From Rhizobium sp. BT04 (GTDB lineage Bacteria; Pseudomonadota; Alphaproteobacteria; Rhizobiales; Rhizobiaceae), in contig NZ_CP125653.1 of the NCBI RefSeq assembly GCF_030053135.1, forward strand, positions 1-64,000: a DNA stretch of 64,000 bases, given 5' to 3'. Made by a program: the position numbers and the translations under genes. Below the pieces are notes generated by a model. It was not told where the DNA came from and made no database searches. It worked only from the letters and a program-made list of their open reading frames with translations. Positions 53,421 through 63,393 of the stretch are shown piece after piece. Numbering within the stretch: position 1 is the stretch's first letter; each line of letters opens with the position of its first letter.

Positions 53421-54308
53421 ATGACGATGATCTTCGGGATTCCCCTGCAGGCGCTGCTCGGCCAGCTGCTGATCGGCCTGATCAACGGTTCGTTCTACGC
53501 GCTGCTCAGCCTCGGCCTCGCCATTATCTTCGGCCTGCTGCGGGTGATCAACTTCGCCCACGGCGCGCAATATATGCTCGGCGCCTTCGTCGCTTACCTC
53601 TTGCTGACCTATGCCGGCATCGGCTACTGGCCGTCGCTGATCCTGGCGCCCGTCATCGTCGGCCTTGCCGGCGCAGTCATCGAGCGGCTGTTCCTACGCC
53701 GGCTCTACGATCTCGACCCGCTCTACGGCCTGCTCTTCACCTTCGGGCTGGCGCTCGCCGTCGAGGGCACCTTCCGCTATCTCTACGGCTCTTCCGGCCA
53801 GCCCTATGCGACGCCATCAGCTCTTGCCGGGGGCGCCAACCTCGGCTTCATGTTCCTGCCGATCTATCGCGGCTGGGTGGTCGTCGTCTCGCTCGTTGTC
53901 TGCCTCGGCACCTGGCTGCTGATCGAGAAGACCAAGCTCGGCGCCTATCTCCGGGCCGCCACTGAAAACGCCGTGCTGGTGCAGGTCTTTGGCGTCAACG
54001 TGCCGGTGCTCTTGACGCTCACCTACGCGCTCGGCGCGGGTCTCGCTGCCTTTGCCGGCGTACTGGCGGCGCCGATCTACCAGGTGTCGCCGCTGATGGG
54101 TTCGAACATGATCATCGTCGTCTTCGCCGTGGTCGTGGTCGGCGGCATGGGATCGATCATGGGCGCGATCATCACCGGTTATGTCCTTGGGATCGCCGAG
54201 GGCCTGACCAAGGTCTTCTATCCCGAGGCTTCCAACATCGTGATCTTCGTCATCATGGCGATCGTGCTTCTCATCAGGCCCGCGGGCCTCTTCGGACGGG
54301 ATGCTTGA
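53421..54308 (+). CDS. Branched-chain-type ABC transporter permease (LivH-like)
   Basis: A 295-residue inner-membrane protein with about eight helices. LGLAIIFGLLRVINFAHGAQ near the N terminus is the LivH signature, and GGMGSIMGAIITGYVLGI is the conserved C-terminal loop facing the ATPase. It starts five bases after the LivF-like stop and overlaps the livM-like gene. Confidence 0.92.
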   Translation: MTMIFGIPLQALLGQLLIGLINGSFYALLSLGLAIIFGLLRVINFAHGAQYMLGAFVAYLLLTYAGIGYWPSLILAPVIVGLAGAVIERLFLRRLYDLDPLYGLLFTFGLALAVEGTFRYLYGSSGQPYATPSALAGGANLGFMFLPIYRGWVVVVSLVVCLGTWLLIEKTKLGAYLRAATENAVLVQVFGVNVPVLLTLTYALGAGLAAFAGVLAAPIYQVSPLMGSNMIIVVFAVVVVGGMGSIMGAIITGYVLGIAEGLTKVFYPEASNIVIFVIMAIVLLIRPAGLFGRDA

Positions 54309-55299
54309 GATGGCTGACATCACCGAAACCATCCGAACGGAAAAAAACCGAACCGCCCTTTCGGTGCAGGCGGGTTTCCTGCTGGCGGGGCTGCTGCTCC
54401 TGCTCTTGGCGCCGTTCTTCTTCTATCCGATCTTCCTGATGAAGCTGCTCTGTTTCGCGCTCTTTGCCTGCGCCTTCAACCTGCTGCTCGGCTATACCGG
54501 CCTGCTTTCCTTCGGCCATGCCACCTTCTTCGGGGGGGCGGCCTATTTCACCGCCTATACGGTGAAGGCATGGGGCCTGCCGCCGGAACTCGGCATCCTG
54601 ATCGGGGTGGTGGGTGCTGCGTTTCTCGGCCTCGTCATGGGTTTCTTCGCCATCCGCCGCCAGGGCATCTATTTCGCGATGATCACGCTGGCGCTGTCGC
54701 AGATGTTCTTCTTCTTCTGCCTGCAGGCGGAGTTCACCGAAGGCGAGGACGGCATCCAGTCGGTGCCGCGCGGCCATCTGTTCGGCTTCATCGATCTGAA
54801 CAGCTCGACCAATATGTATTATTTCGTGCTGGCCGTGTTCATCATCGGCGTGCTGATCATCTGGCGCTTCATCAATTCGCCCTTCGGCATGATCCTGAAA
54901 TCGATCCGCGAAAACGAGCAACGGGCAATCTCGCTCGGTTATTCCGTGGCGCGCTACAAGCTCGGCGCCTTCGTCATGTCGGCAGCGCTTGCGGGGCTCG
55001 CGGGCGCGGTGAAATCGATCGTCTTCCAGTTCGCGACCTTGACCGATGTCGCCTGGCAGATGTCGGGCGAAGTGATCCTGATGACGCTGCTTGGCGGCAT
55101 AGGCACGCTGATCGGCCCGCTCTTCGGCGCCGGGCTGGTGGTGGCGTTGGAAAACTACCTCGCGACCTCGGAATTCCCGGTGACGATCATCACCGGCATC
55201 GTCTTCATGGTCTGCGTCCTGATCTTCCGCCGCGGCATCATCGGCGAATTCTACGCGTCACGGCTGGGGCGGAAACTGGGCTTCGTCTATCGCCGCTAA
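54301..55299 (+). CDS. Branched-chain-type ABC transporter permease (LivM-like)
   Basis: A 332-residue permease with the LivM motifs NLLLGYTGLLSFGHATFFGG and LLGGIGTLIGPLFGAGLV. The first ATG (54301) overlaps livH by eight bases; ATG 54310 is an alternative. Forms the channel with the LivH-like protein. A palindromic spacer separates it from the dehydrogenase genes. Confidence 0.92.
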   Translation: MLEMADITETIRTEKNRTALSVQAGFLLAGLLLLLLAPFFFYPIFLMKLLCFALFACAFNLLLGYTGLLSFGHATFFGGAAYFTAYTVKAWGLPPELGILIGVVGAAFLGLVMGFFAIRRQGIYFAMITLALSQMFFFFCLQAEFTEGEDGIQSVPRGHLFGFIDLNSSTNMYYFVLAVFIIGVLIIWRFINSPFGMILKSIRENEQRAISLGYSVARYKLGAFVMSAALAGLAGAVKSIVFQFATLTDVAWQMSGEVILMTLLGGIGTLIGPLFGAGLVVALENYLATSEFPVTIITGIVFMVCVLIFRRGIIGEFYASRLGRKLGFVYRR

Positions 55300-55308
55300 C
55301 GGGCGGAC

Positions 55309-55400
55309 CTCTCACTTTCCGGGAAAGAAGTTCTCTTCCCCGAAAGAGGGGCGGGCGCTGCGACTCTCCTTTCCCCGCGCTGCGGGGAAAGGGAATGGAA
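55309..55400. repeat. Palindromic spacer element between livM-like and GMC genes
   Basis: CCTTTCCCCGC and GCGGGGAAAGG (55369-55392) form a strong hairpin, and ACTTTCCGGGAAAG (55313-55326) another. Composition and placement resemble the RIME elements elsewhere in the window, but the CCCTCATCC ends are missing, so it is a diverged relative or a different family. Confidence 0.55.
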
Positions 55401-55425
55401 GCATCTGGAGTTTCGTGCAGGGCAC

Positions 55426-57021
55426 ATGGATCGTTACGACTATATCATCATCGGGGCAGGCAGCGCCGGCTGCGTGCTGGCCAACCGGCTGTCCGCCGAT
55501 AACAGGAGCCGGGTGCTGCTGCTCGAAGCCGGCGGCAGCGACAATTATCACTGGATTCATATTCCCGTGGGCTATCTCTATTGCATCAACAATCCGCGCA
55601 CGGACTGGTGCTTCACCACGGCGCCGGAAGCGGGATTGAACGGCCGGGCGCTGAGTTATCCCCGCGGCAAGGTGCTCGGCGGCTGTTCGTCGATCAACGG
55701 CATGATCTACATGCGCGGCCAGGCGCGCGATTACGACCTCTGGCGGCAGATGGGCTGCACCGGTTGGGGCTGGGACGACGTTCTGCCTTTCTTCCGCAAG
55801 TCCGAGGATTTTTATCGCGGCGAAGACGAGATGCATGGTGCCGGCGGCGAATGGCGCATCGAGAAGGCTCGGGTGCGCTGGGCCGTGCTCGATGCCTTCC
55901 AGCAGGCGGCGAGAGAAGCCGGCATTCCGGAGACGGAGGATTTCAACCGCGGCAGCAACGAAGGTTCCGGCTATTTCGACGTCAACCAGCGTTCCGGCAT
56001 CCGCTGGAACACCTCGAAGGCCTTCCTGCGCCCGGCGATGAAGCGCTCCAACCTGACCGTCCTTACCAAGGCGCAGGTCCGGCGGCTGCTGGTGGAGGAG
56101 GGCGCCGTTGCCGGCGTCGAATTCCAACACCAAGGCGTGGCCAAACGCGCCTATGCGGCGAAGGAAACCGTCCTTTCGGCCGGCTCGATCGGTTCGCCGC
56201 ATATCCTGGAACTGTCCGGTGTCGGCAGGGGGGAGGTTCTCCAGCCGGCCGGCATCGATGTCGTCACCGAGGTGAAGGGGATCGGCGAGAACCTGCAGGA
56301 TCATCTGCAGCTGCGTCTCGCCTATAAGGTGACGGGCGTTCCGACGCTGAACGAGAAGGCGACGAAGCTGATCGGCAAGGCGGCGATCGGGCTCGAATAT
56401 CTCGTCCGCCGCTCCGGGCCGATGGCGATGGCGCCAAGCCAGCTCGGCATCTTCACCCGCTCCGGTCCGGATCGGGAAACGCCGGATCTGCAATATCACG
56501 TGCAGCCGGTGTCGCTGGATAAGTTCGGCGATCCCGTCCATCCTTTCCCGGCAATCACCGCGAGCGTCTGCAATCTCCGGCCGGAAAGCCGGGGTTCGGT
56601 CCACCTGTCCAGCCCGGATTTTGCTGCCCAGCCGACGATCAGCCCGAGATACCTCTCGACGCAGCGTGATCGTGACATAGCTGTCCGTTCCATACGGTTG
56701 ACGCGCAGGATCGTCGCGCAGCCCTCCTTTGCCCGTTTCAGGCCGGAGGAATTCAAGCCGGGGCCCTCCTATCAGACGGAGGCCGATTTGGAGCGGGCGG
56801 CGGGCGATATCGGCACGACGATCTTCCATCCGGTCGGGACCTGCCGCATGGGCGCCGACAGGGACAGCGTCGTCGATCCCAGGCTGAAGCTCAGGGCGCT
56901 CGGCAAGCTCAGGATCGCCGACGCCTCGGTGATGCCGTCGATCACCTCGGGCAACACCAATTCGCCAACGATCATGATCGCCGAAAAGGCGGCAGCGATG
57001 ATCCTCGAAGACAATCGATAG
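55426..57021 (+). CDS. GMC-family FAD-dependent oxidoreductase (choline/alcohol dehydrogenase-like)
   Basis: A 531-residue flavoenzyme. FAD site [19 protein letters not shown] (4-22), PROSITE-type motifs [19 protein letters not shown] and [15 protein letters not shown], and the active-site His in [11 protein letters not shown] with the Asn in [15 protein letters not shown]. It oxidises an alcohol to an aldehyde. Choline is unlikely to be the sole candidate because no betaine aldehyde dehydrogenase is nearby. It probably acts on the compound imported by the upstream transporter. Confidence 0.9.
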   Translation: MDRYDYIIIGAGSAGCVLANRLSADNRSRVLLLEAGGSDNYHWIHIPVGYLYCINNPRTDWCFTTAPEAGLNGRALSYPRGKVLGGCSSINGMIYMRGQARDYDLWRQMGCTGWGWDDVLPFFRKSEDFYRGEDEMHGAGGEWRIEKARVRWAVLDAFQQAAREAGIPETEDFNRGSNEGSGYFDVNQRSGIRWNTSKAFLRPAMKRSNLTVLTKAQVRRLLVEEGAVAGVEFQHQGVAKRAYAAKETVLSAGSIGSPHILELSGVGRGEVLQPAGIDVVTEVKGIGENLQDHLQLRLAYKVTGVPTLNEKATKLIGKAAIGLEYLVRRSGPMAMAPSQLGIFTRSGPDRETPDLQYHVQPVSLDKFGDPVHPFPAITASVCNLRPESRGSVHLSSPDFAAQPTISPRYLSTQRDRDIAVRSIRLTRRIVAQPSFARFRPEEFKPGPSYQTEADLERAAGDIGTTIFHPVGTCRMGADRDSVVDPRLKLRALGKLRIADASVMPSITSGNTNSPTIMIAEKAAAMILEDNR

Positions 57022-57030
57022 GAGAAGACC

Positions 57031-57912
57031 ATGGCAAGGATCGCATTCATCGGCCTCGGCAACATGGGTGGGCCGATGGCGGCCAATCTGGTCAAATCAG
57101 GCCACCAGGTTCTCGGCTTCGATCTCGCGGCGCCGGTGCTGAAGGCGGCCGAGCAGAGCGGCGTCAAGCCGGCAAGTCATGCCAGCCAGGCAGTCAAGGA
57201 CGCGGAAATTATCATCACCATGCTGCCGCAGGGCAGGCATGTGCTGACGGCCTGGACCGATATCCTCCAGACCGCGGCGCAGGACACGCTGGTCATCGAT
57301 TGTTCGACAATCGATGTCGAAAGCAGCCGCAAGGCGCATGAGATGGCAAAGGCGGCAAGCTGCCTGTCGCTCGACGCTCCCGTCTCCGGTGGCACCGGCG
57401 GGGCGAGCGCGGGCACGCTGACCTTCATGGCCGGCGGTTCGGACGAGGCCTTCGCCCGGGCGAAGCCGATTCTCGAGGCCATGGGCAAGAAGATCGTCCA
57501 TTGCGGCGAGGCGGGTGCGGGCCAGGCAGCAAAGATCTGCAACAACATGATCCTCGGCATTTCGATGGTCGGCGTCTGCGAGGCGTTCGTGCTTGCGGAA
57601 AAGCTCGGCCTCTCGCATCAGGCGCTGTTCGACGTCGCCTCGACCTCATCAGGCCAGTGCTGGTCGATCAATACCTATTGCCCGGTGCCCGGACCGGTTC
57701 CGACCTCGCCGGCGAATAATGGTTACAAGCCGGGTTTTGCCGCAGCGCTAATGTTGAAGGACCTGAGGTTGTCGCAGGAGGCGGCGCTGGCAAGCGGCGC
57801 CTCGACGCCGATGGGCGCGGAAGCAGCACAGCTTTATGCGCTGTTCGACAAGCAGGGCAATGGTGGAAGGGACTTTTCCGCCATCATCGAGATGTTCCGC
57901 GAGAAAGTGTAG
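57031..57912 (+). CDS. 3-hydroxyisobutyrate dehydrogenase-like oxidoreductase
   Basis: A 293-residue beta-hydroxyacid dehydrogenase. NAD site GLGNMGGPMAANL (8-20), substrate motif DAPVSGGTGGASAGTL and catalytic Lys168 in GAGQAAKICNNM. Family members oxidise 3-hydroxyisobutyrate or tartronate semialdehyde-type substrates. It starts nine bases after the GMC gene, whose product may feed it after further oxidation. Confidence 0.9.
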   Translation: MARIAFIGLGNMGGPMAANLVKSGHQVLGFDLAAPVLKAAEQSGVKPASHASQAVKDAEIIITMLPQGRHVLTAWTDILQTAAQDTLVIDCSTIDVESSRKAHEMAKAASCLSLDAPVSGGTGGASAGTLTFMAGGSDEAFARAKPILEAMGKKIVHCGEAGAGQAAKICNNMILGISMVGVCEAFVLAEKLGLSHQALFDVASTSSGQCWSINTYCPVPGPVPTSPANNGYKPGFAAALMLKDLRLSQEAALASGASTPMGAEAAQLYALFDKQGNGGRDFSAIIEMFREKV

Positions 57913-57920
57913 GCGATGGC

Positions 57921-58700
57921 CTACAGAAGATAGCTGACCGGCTCGTTTCGAACCGGATGCGGGAAGACGCCCATGCCGACGCCGAAAATCGAGCGCAGCG
58001 TGTCGGTCTGCATGATCTCTGCGGGCGTGCCTTCGGCGGCGATCCGGCCGCGGTTGAGCGCGACGATCGCGTCGCAGTAGCGCGCGGCAAGATTGATATC
58101 GTGCAGCACGATGACGACGGTCAGCCCGCGTTCGTGGCTGAGTTCCTGCACCAGGGAGAGAACGCTTGCCTGATGGGCAAGGTCGAGCGCCGATGTCGGT
58201 TCGTCGAGCAGCAGGCAGCGGGCGTCCTGGGCAAGCATCATGGCGATCCAGGCGCGCTGGCGCTCGCCGCCGGACATGTTGGCAACGAGACGGTCGGCGA
58301 AGTCCTCAAGCTTGGTGCGGGCGATGGCCTCCTCGACCTTGTTGCGGTCCGTCGTGGTGAAGCGGCCGAGCGTGCCGTGCCAGGGAAAACGGCCGAGTGC
58401 CACGAGTTCGCGCACGGTCATCCCGTCGGTCGCCGGCGTGAATTGCGGCATATAGGCGACGTGTCGGGCAAATTCCCGGGCACCCCAGTCCGCCGTCGGT
58501 TTGCCGGCAAAGGCGATGGCGCCGGATTGCGGCCCGACCTGACGGGCGATGATTTTCAAAAGCGTGCTCTTGCCGGAACCGTTCGGCCCCACCAGGCCGT
58601 AGATGCGGCCCTGTTCGAGGGTCAGATCGATACCACGCAGGATGGGCTTCGGCCCGATGGCATAGGTAATTCCCGACAGGGCAAGGAAAGGCGAAGGCAT
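57921..58700 (-). CDS. Iron-siderophore/cobalamin-type ABC transporter ATPase (FhuC/FepC-like)
   Basis: A 259-residue ATPase. Walker A GPNGSGKSTLLKI, signature MSGGERQRAWIAMMLAQ, Walker B CLLLDEPTSALD and the switch His in VLHDINLAARY match FhuC/FepC. GGGAG precedes the ATG. Neither permease nor binding-protein genes are beside it, so it is an orphan that may serve a transporter encoded elsewhere. TTGACA at 58802-58797 could be its -35; no iron-box match was secure. Confidence 0.88.
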   Translation of the reverse strand: MPSPFLALSGITYAIGPKPILRGIDLTLEQGRIYGLVGPNGSGKSTLLKIIARQVGPQSGAIAFAGKPTADWGAREFARHVAYMPQFTPATDGMTVRELVALGRFPWHGTLGRFTTTDRNKVEEAIARTKLEDFADRLVANMSGGERQRAWIAMMLAQDARCLLLDEPTSALDLAHQASVLSLVQELSHERGLTVVIVLHDINLAARYCDAIVALNRGRIAAEGTPAEIMQTDTLRSIFGVGMGVFPHPVRNEPVSYLL

Positions 58701-58846
58701 GGTCTGCTCCCGGTTCGGCGCTGCAGCTTCGGGAGGGCCTCAGACAAGTATGAGCCCTCCTTCCCGCATCCGGTTCCTGCAAAACTAAACCTGTATTGTC
58801 AACTTAACATTTTCTGCTGGCGGCCAAGCGGGCATGGCCAGAACAA

Positions 58847-59605
58847 TCATGCCTTCGACACCGAAAAACTCAGCCTGGCATCGCCGAACAGGATGTCGAT
58901 CATGCCGGGTTCGGCCAGCTCAATCGCACCGCTCAACGTGCCCGTCGTGATCAGCGCGCCTGCCTTCAGCGATGTGTCGGGACGCAAGCCGTCATTGGCG
59001 TAATCGACAAGCCAGGTGAGAACGTCGCGCTTCGGATGCTGGGCCGGACCGTCATGGATTGTGCGGCCGGCATGGGTGACCTTGAGCGGCGTGCCGCCGG
59101 CACTGTCGACAACGCTGTTGTCGAGCTTCGGACCGAGCACATAGCCGCTATTGCCGAGGCGATCGGCGAGAAACAGCAGAAAGGAAACGCTGCCGCTCTC
59201 TTTAACGGCGCTGACCAGCAGCTCGGCGCCGAGATAAACGGCGGAGATTGCCTCGACCACCTCGGCGCGGCTGTACGGCGCGCCCACGCGGATCGGCAGA
59301 TCCTTGCCGAGGCGGACGGCGATTTCGGTCTCGAATTTCAGGCCGGGATACCAGGGGATATCAGCGCCGGAGACGGCTTCGGCATAGGGATGCAGCGGAG
59401 CGGTGACCGCCTGGCGCTGCGGCGAGACCGTCACCTTCCAGGCATTGCTGGAAATGCCGTCGACTGCGGTGAGGAAATTCTGCGCTTCCATCGCCTGATG
59501 CAGATCGGCCGGCGGCGTGAAAGTCGCCGTTTCCTCCTGTCGGCCGGCCTGGTGCAGGCTGTGAAGCCTGGCTGCAAGGGCGCGCGGATCGAATGCTTCT
59601 GTCAT
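58847..59605 (-). CDS. 2-keto-4-pentenoate hydratase-like protein (FAH superfamily)
   Basis: A 252-residue protein of the MhpD/fumarylacetoacetase superfamily. Family features include the segment KFETEIAVRLGKDLPIR with metal-ligand Glu residues, LGAELLVSAV and the C-terminal GALITTGTLSGAIELAEPG. ATG 59605 has GAGGAGA ahead of it. It may hydrate an unsaturated keto acid in aromatic breakdown or act on a sugar-derived keto acid; its place just after the rhamnose operon, 79 bases from rhaK, makes a link possible but not shown. Confidence 0.8.
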   Translation of the reverse strand: MTEAFDPRALAARLHSLHQAGRQEETATFTPPADLHQAMEAQNFLTAVDGISSNAWKVTVSPQRQAVTAPLHPYAEAVSGADIPWYPGLKFETEIAVRLGKDLPIRVGAPYSRAEVVEAISAVYLGAELLVSAVKESGSVSFLLFLADRLGNSGYVLGPKLDNSVVDSAGGTPLKVTHAGRTIHDGPAQHPKRDVLTWLVDYANDGLRPDTSLKAGALITTGTLSGAIELAEPGMIDILFGDARLSFSVSKA

Positions 59606-59684
59606 GCTGTCTCCTCGACCTGATTTTCGAGGCGCCACACTAACCGCAAGCCCGGCATGAACAAGGCCGTTCTTGGAAAAGCTC

Positions 59685-61064
59685 CTATTCCATCGCCGCG
59701 TACCAGCGGGCGCGATAGGCGGCCAGTCCCGGGATATCGGTCGGTGGAATATGCGTCTCGGTACCCGAGACCGGCCGGATGCCGGTCAGAAGGGCCGCGC
59801 CCTGGCTGGTGCCGGTCGAGCCGGGAACGGCCATGACCTCGCGGCCGACAAGCGCCGCAAGCAGCTTCAGATAGGTCCCGTTCAGGGCGAAGGGACCTTC
59901 GACGATCACGGGGCCTTTGGCGCCGATCAGTCCAAGGCAGGCATCGGTCATCAAAGCGAGATAGAGGCAGGCGGCAGCATAGCGCTCTTCGCGGCTTGCC
60001 TCTTCGGCGCCGATCCAGTGGCTTGCCTTTCCCGGAAAGGGGCCGGAACCCGGGGCGATGTTCGGCAGCAGCATCATGCCCTTGTCGATGACGGGGCCGA
60101 TCGCCGCTTGCGCGGCTTTTTCGTCGACTTGGCCGATCTCGGCCGACAGGATCTCGAATTCCCGCCCGCCCATGAAACGCGAGGAGGGAACGGCGCGGCC
60201 ATAGGCGTCGACATTGGCGAGCGCATCGCGGTTGGGATCGAGATGATCGAGATCAGCGCCGACGCCGAAATTGATCACCCATGTGCCTGTGGAGACGACG
60301 GCGAAGGGGGCGGCGCGATTGACAAGATGCGGCAGCAGCGAGGCGTTGGAATCGTGAATGCCGCAATACACCGGCACCGGTGCGACAAGGCCGAGCCCGG
60401 CGGCGATTTCGGGCAGAACAGGACCGAGCGCATCGAAGGCGGAGCGGGTCGGCGCCATCAGGTCGCCGATGCCAAGCCGGTCGACGAGCGAGGAATAGCG
60501 TGATGTTTTCGGGTTCCAGAGGTCGGTGTGGCAGCCGAGCGAGGTCAGCTCATTGGCGGCAACACCGGTCAGCCGCGCCGTCCAATATTGCGCATAGGTG
60601 AGAATGGTCGCAACCCCCGCGAATTCCTCGGGAAAGGCGGTTTTCTGGTAGTGCAGTTGCGCGCCGACATTGAGGCCCATCGCAAGGCGCGGCGAGAAGG
60701 TCTCATCGAAGGCGGGACGCAAAGCCGTATAGGCATCGCGGATCGCCTGAGGATATTCATGTTCGTAGTCGATGACAGGCATGGCGAGCGCGCCATCCCG
60801 GTCAAGCAGCGCGGCGGCGGCGCCATGGGTGGTGATCGAGATGGCGTCAAAACCCGGCTCACGCGCAAGGCTCTTCAGCGCGCCGAGCGCGAAGGACCAG
60901 AGGGCCTCTGTGTCGTAATGCGGGTAGGGACCGGTTTTGATCGCAACGTTCGGCCGCTTCAGCACGGCGATCTCGGCGCCGGTCTCGCTGTCGAGCACGA
61001 CGACCTTGGCATTGGTCTTGCCGATGTCGAGAACGGCGATGCGGCGATAGGAGCTGGCGGTCAT
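59685..61064 (-). CDS. rhaK: Rhamnose kinase (FGGY family)
   Basis: A 459-residue sugar kinase. The N-terminal phosphate loop [13 protein letters not shown] and the mid-protein [14 protein letters not shown] with its catalytic Asp, plus [10 protein letters not shown], identify the FGGY family. In R. leguminosarum the rhaK product phosphorylates rhamnose and is also needed for activity of the Rha ABC transporter. Last gene of the rha operon; its ATG overlaps the rhaU stop by four bases. Confidence 0.9.
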   Translation of the reverse strand: MTASSYRRIAVLDIGKTNAKVVVLDSETGAEIAVLKRPNVAIKTGPYPHYDTEALWSFALGALKSLAREPGFDAISITTHGAAAALLDRDGALAMPVIDYEHEYPQAIRDAYTALRPAFDETFSPRLAMGLNVGAQLHYQKTAFPEEFAGVATILTYAQYWTARLTGVAANELTSLGCHTDLWNPKTSRYSSLVDRLGIGDLMAPTRSAFDALGPVLPEIAAGLGLVAPVPVYCGIHDSNASLLPHLVNRAAPFAVVSTGTWVINFGVGADLDHLDPNRDALANVDAYGRAVPSSRFMGGREFEILSAEIGQVDEKAAQAAIGPVIDKGMMLLPNIAPGSGPFPGKASHWIGAEEASREERYAAACLYLALMTDACLGLIGAKGPVIVEGPFALNGTYLKLLAALVGREVMAVPGSTGTSQGAALLTGIRPVSGTETHIPPTDIPGLAAYRARWYAAME

Positions 61065-61381
61065 GGCATATGGAAGAGGGTGACGAGGTCGCTTTGAACA
61101 GGCGAATTATCCGGATTCGTGGCCATGATATCGGCCATATGAGCCCACCATTTTTTCATCACAGGATGGTCCGGCAGGCTTGCCATCGTGTGGTCGGCCG
61201 GCCGGGTCAGCACGCCGAACAGCGTGTTGGTATCCCGGTCGAGATGGATGGAATAGTCGCTGGCGCCTGACTTGTGCAGGAGATCGACCAGTTCCGGCCA
61301 GATCTCGTCATGCCGCCTGCGGTATTCGGCTTCCATGCCGGGATTAAGCTGCATCTTGAAGGCGTGTTTTTCTAGCGTCAT
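61061..61381 (-). CDS. rhaU: L-rhamnose mutarotase
   Basis: A 106-residue RhaM/RhaU-family protein that interconverts rhamnose anomers. Its [20 protein letters not shown] start, [20 protein letters not shown] and the conserved [10 protein letters not shown] near the C terminus are family landmarks. It overlaps rhaQ and rhaK by four bases each. Confidence 0.93.
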   Translation of the reverse strand: MTLEKHAFKMQLNPGMEAEYRRRHDEIWPELVDLLHKSGASDYSIHLDRDTNTLFGVLTRPADHTMASLPDHPVMKKWWAHMADIMATNPDNSPVQSDLVTLFHMP

Positions 61382-62385
61382 CGGGAGCTCATGAGCTTGA
61401 TGCGGCGGGCAATGATCGGGATAGCGATGGTGATGATCAGAAGCAGGCCGATGAAGATCGACATGACGATGCCGGGCACATTCAGCAAGCCGAGGCCGAA
61501 GGTGACGAGGCCCATCACGAAAGCGGCGATGACGACGCCGCCGATTGTGCCGGAGCCGCCGAGGATCGAGATGCCGCCGAGCACGACCATGGTAACGACC
61601 TCGAGTTCCCAGCCCTGGGCGATCGACGGCCGGGTCGAGCCGAGGCGTGACGTCAGGCAGACCGCGGCAATACCGCTCATGACACCGGTCAGCAGGAAGA
61701 GAATGAATTTGACACGTTCGACCGGAATGCCGGAGAAGCGGGCGGCGAAGTCGTTATTGCCGATCGCATAGACCTGCCGGCCGAAATTCGTCGCATGCAG
61801 CAGGATGGCGAAGGCGATCGCCAGCACGATGAACAGCACGAATTCGAACGAGAACACCCAGAACACGTAGCCCTGGCCGAAATAGGCAAAATCGGCGGGG
61901 TATTTGCCGTAAGCCTGGTCGCCGAGAACGATATAGGAAATGCCGCGGAACAGGCTCATCGTGCCGATGGTGACGACGATCGACGGCAGTTTCAGCACCG
62001 AGACCAGCACGCCGTTGAAGGTGCCGCAGGCAAGACCGGTGCCGATGCCGATCGCGACCAGTCCCGGCGTGCCGATGCCGAGCTGGGCCGCCGCCCCCAT
62101 CGCCGTCGAGGCGAGCGCGATGATGGCGGCGACCGAGAGGTCGATCTCGCCCGAGATGACGAGCAGCGCCATGGCGAAGGCGATCATCGCCTTTTCGGTA
62201 AAGTTGAAGGTGGCGTCAGATAGGTTCCAGGCATCGAGAAAATAGGGCGAAGCCAGGGAATTGAAGACGAAGATGAGGACGGCGACGGCAAAGAGCAGCA
62301 CTTCCCAACTGGCGACGATGCGGCGGAAGGGTGTGCCGAGGCGGTCGGGGATCATCCGCTTTTCGTGTGTGGACACGGTGCTCAT
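61378..62385 (-). CDS. rhaQ: Rhamnose ABC transporter permease RhaQ
   Basis: A 335-residue CUT2-family permease (about eight to ten helices) with [20 protein letters not shown] and [20 protein letters not shown], the conserved RbsC-like blocks. It overlaps rhaP and rhaU by four bases each and forms the channel with RhaP. Confidence 0.92.
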   Translation of the reverse strand: MSTVSTHEKRMIPDRLGTPFRRIVASWEVLLFAVAVLIFVFNSLASPYFLDAWNLSDATFNFTEKAMIAFAMALLVISGEIDLSVAAIIALASTAMGAAAQLGIGTPGLVAIGIGTGLACGTFNGVLVSVLKLPSIVVTIGTMSLFRGISYIVLGDQAYGKYPADFAYFGQGYVFWVFSFEFVLFIVLAIAFAILLHATNFGRQVYAIGNNDFAARFSGIPVERVKFILFLLTGVMSGIAAVCLTSRLGSTRPSIAQGWELEVVTMVVLGGISILGGSGTIGGVVIAAFVMGLVTFGLGLLNVPGIVMSIFIGLLLIITIAIPIIARRIKLMSSR

Positions 62386-63383
62386 GCTGCGGCCTCCGTT
62401 CTGATCTCGGCTGCGGCGCGGTCGCGCAGGATGATGCGGCCGCGGTTGCGCTCACGCCTGGCGTTGAAGGCGACGGCGAGAATGATGACGGTTCCGGAGA
62501 TCGCCATTTGCGTGAAGGGTGAAATGCCGATGACCGGCAGGGCGTTCTTGATGACGCCGAGGAAGAGCGCGCCGAGCACCGTGCCGGCGACCGAGCCGAC
62601 GCCGCCGGCAATGGAGATGCCGCCGATGACGCAGGCCGCAACGCTGTCGAGCTCGAAGCCGTTGGCGATATCGACATAGGCGACGGCGTAACGCGAGACC
62701 CAGAGATAGCTGGAAAGGCCGGCGAGCGCGCCGGAGAGCACGAAGGCCAGGAATTTCGTCCGGCCGGTATCGATGCCGGCATAGACGGCAGCCGTCGGAT
62801 TGCCGCCGGTCGCATAGGCCGAGCGGCCAAACGGGCTGTAGCGCAGCAGCATGTACATCAGCGCGACGATGATGATCGCGACCCAGCCCAGCACCGGCAG
62901 GCCGAGGATCGGCGTGCGGGGGACGGAGAGGAAGGTCGGCGTCATCTGGTGGGCGTTCACCCAGGCGCCGCCCGAGAGCACGAAGGCCATGCCGCGATAG
63001 ATGGTGAGGGTGCCGAGGGTGACGACGATCGACGGAATTTCGAGGCGCCAGACGAGGAAGCCGTTGATGGCGCCGAGCGCCGCACCGATGACGATCGCGG
63101 CAAGGATGAGCACGACCAGCGGCAGGCCGGGAAAGGCGGCGTTCATCATCGCAATTGCCATGCCGGTAAAGGCAAGGTTGGCGGCAACCGAGAGATCGAT
63201 CGATTTCGTCAGGATGACCGTCATCTGGGCAAGCGCCAGAATGATGAGGATCGCCGTGTCGTTGAAGATGCCGGCGAGATTGTCCGGTGTGGCGAAATCG
63301 GCGGCGCGTGTCGAGAAGACGGCAATCATCACCACGATGATGGCAAAGAGCAGGGTTTCACGTTTTCTAATCAGTCTGGCCAT
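62382..63383 (-). CDS. rhaP: Rhamnose ABC transporter permease RhaP
   Basis: A 333-residue CUT2 permease. TKSIDLSVAANLAFTGMAIA and GGISIAGGVGSVAGTVLGAL are the RbsC-like motifs. ATG 63383 has GAGG eight bases upstream; the frame also has ATGs at 63401 and 63389, the first of which overlaps the rhaT stop. A tail rich in Arg and Ala ends the protein. Confidence 0.9.
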   Translation of the reverse strand: MARLIRKRETLLFAIIVVMIAVFSTRAADFATPDNLAGIFNDTAILIILALAQMTVILTKSIDLSVAANLAFTGMAIAMMNAAFPGLPLVVLILAAIVIGAALGAINGFLVWRLEIPSIVVTLGTLTIYRGMAFVLSGGAWVNAHQMTPTFLSVPRTPILGLPVLGWVAIIIVALMYMLLRYSPFGRSAYATGGNPTAAVYAGIDTGRTKFLAFVLSGALAGLSSYLWVSRYAVAYVDIANGFELDSVAACVIGGISIAGGVGSVAGTVLGALFLGVIKNALPVIGISPFTQMAISGTVIILAVAFNARRERNRGRIILRDRAAAEIRTEAAA

Positions 63384-63393
63384 GCCCATCACC

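Noticed and set aside
57909..57924. GTAGGC/GCCTAC hairpin between convergent genes as a bidirectional terminator
   Set aside because: Only six base pairs and no T-run on either strand; it is formed largely by the two stop-codon regions.
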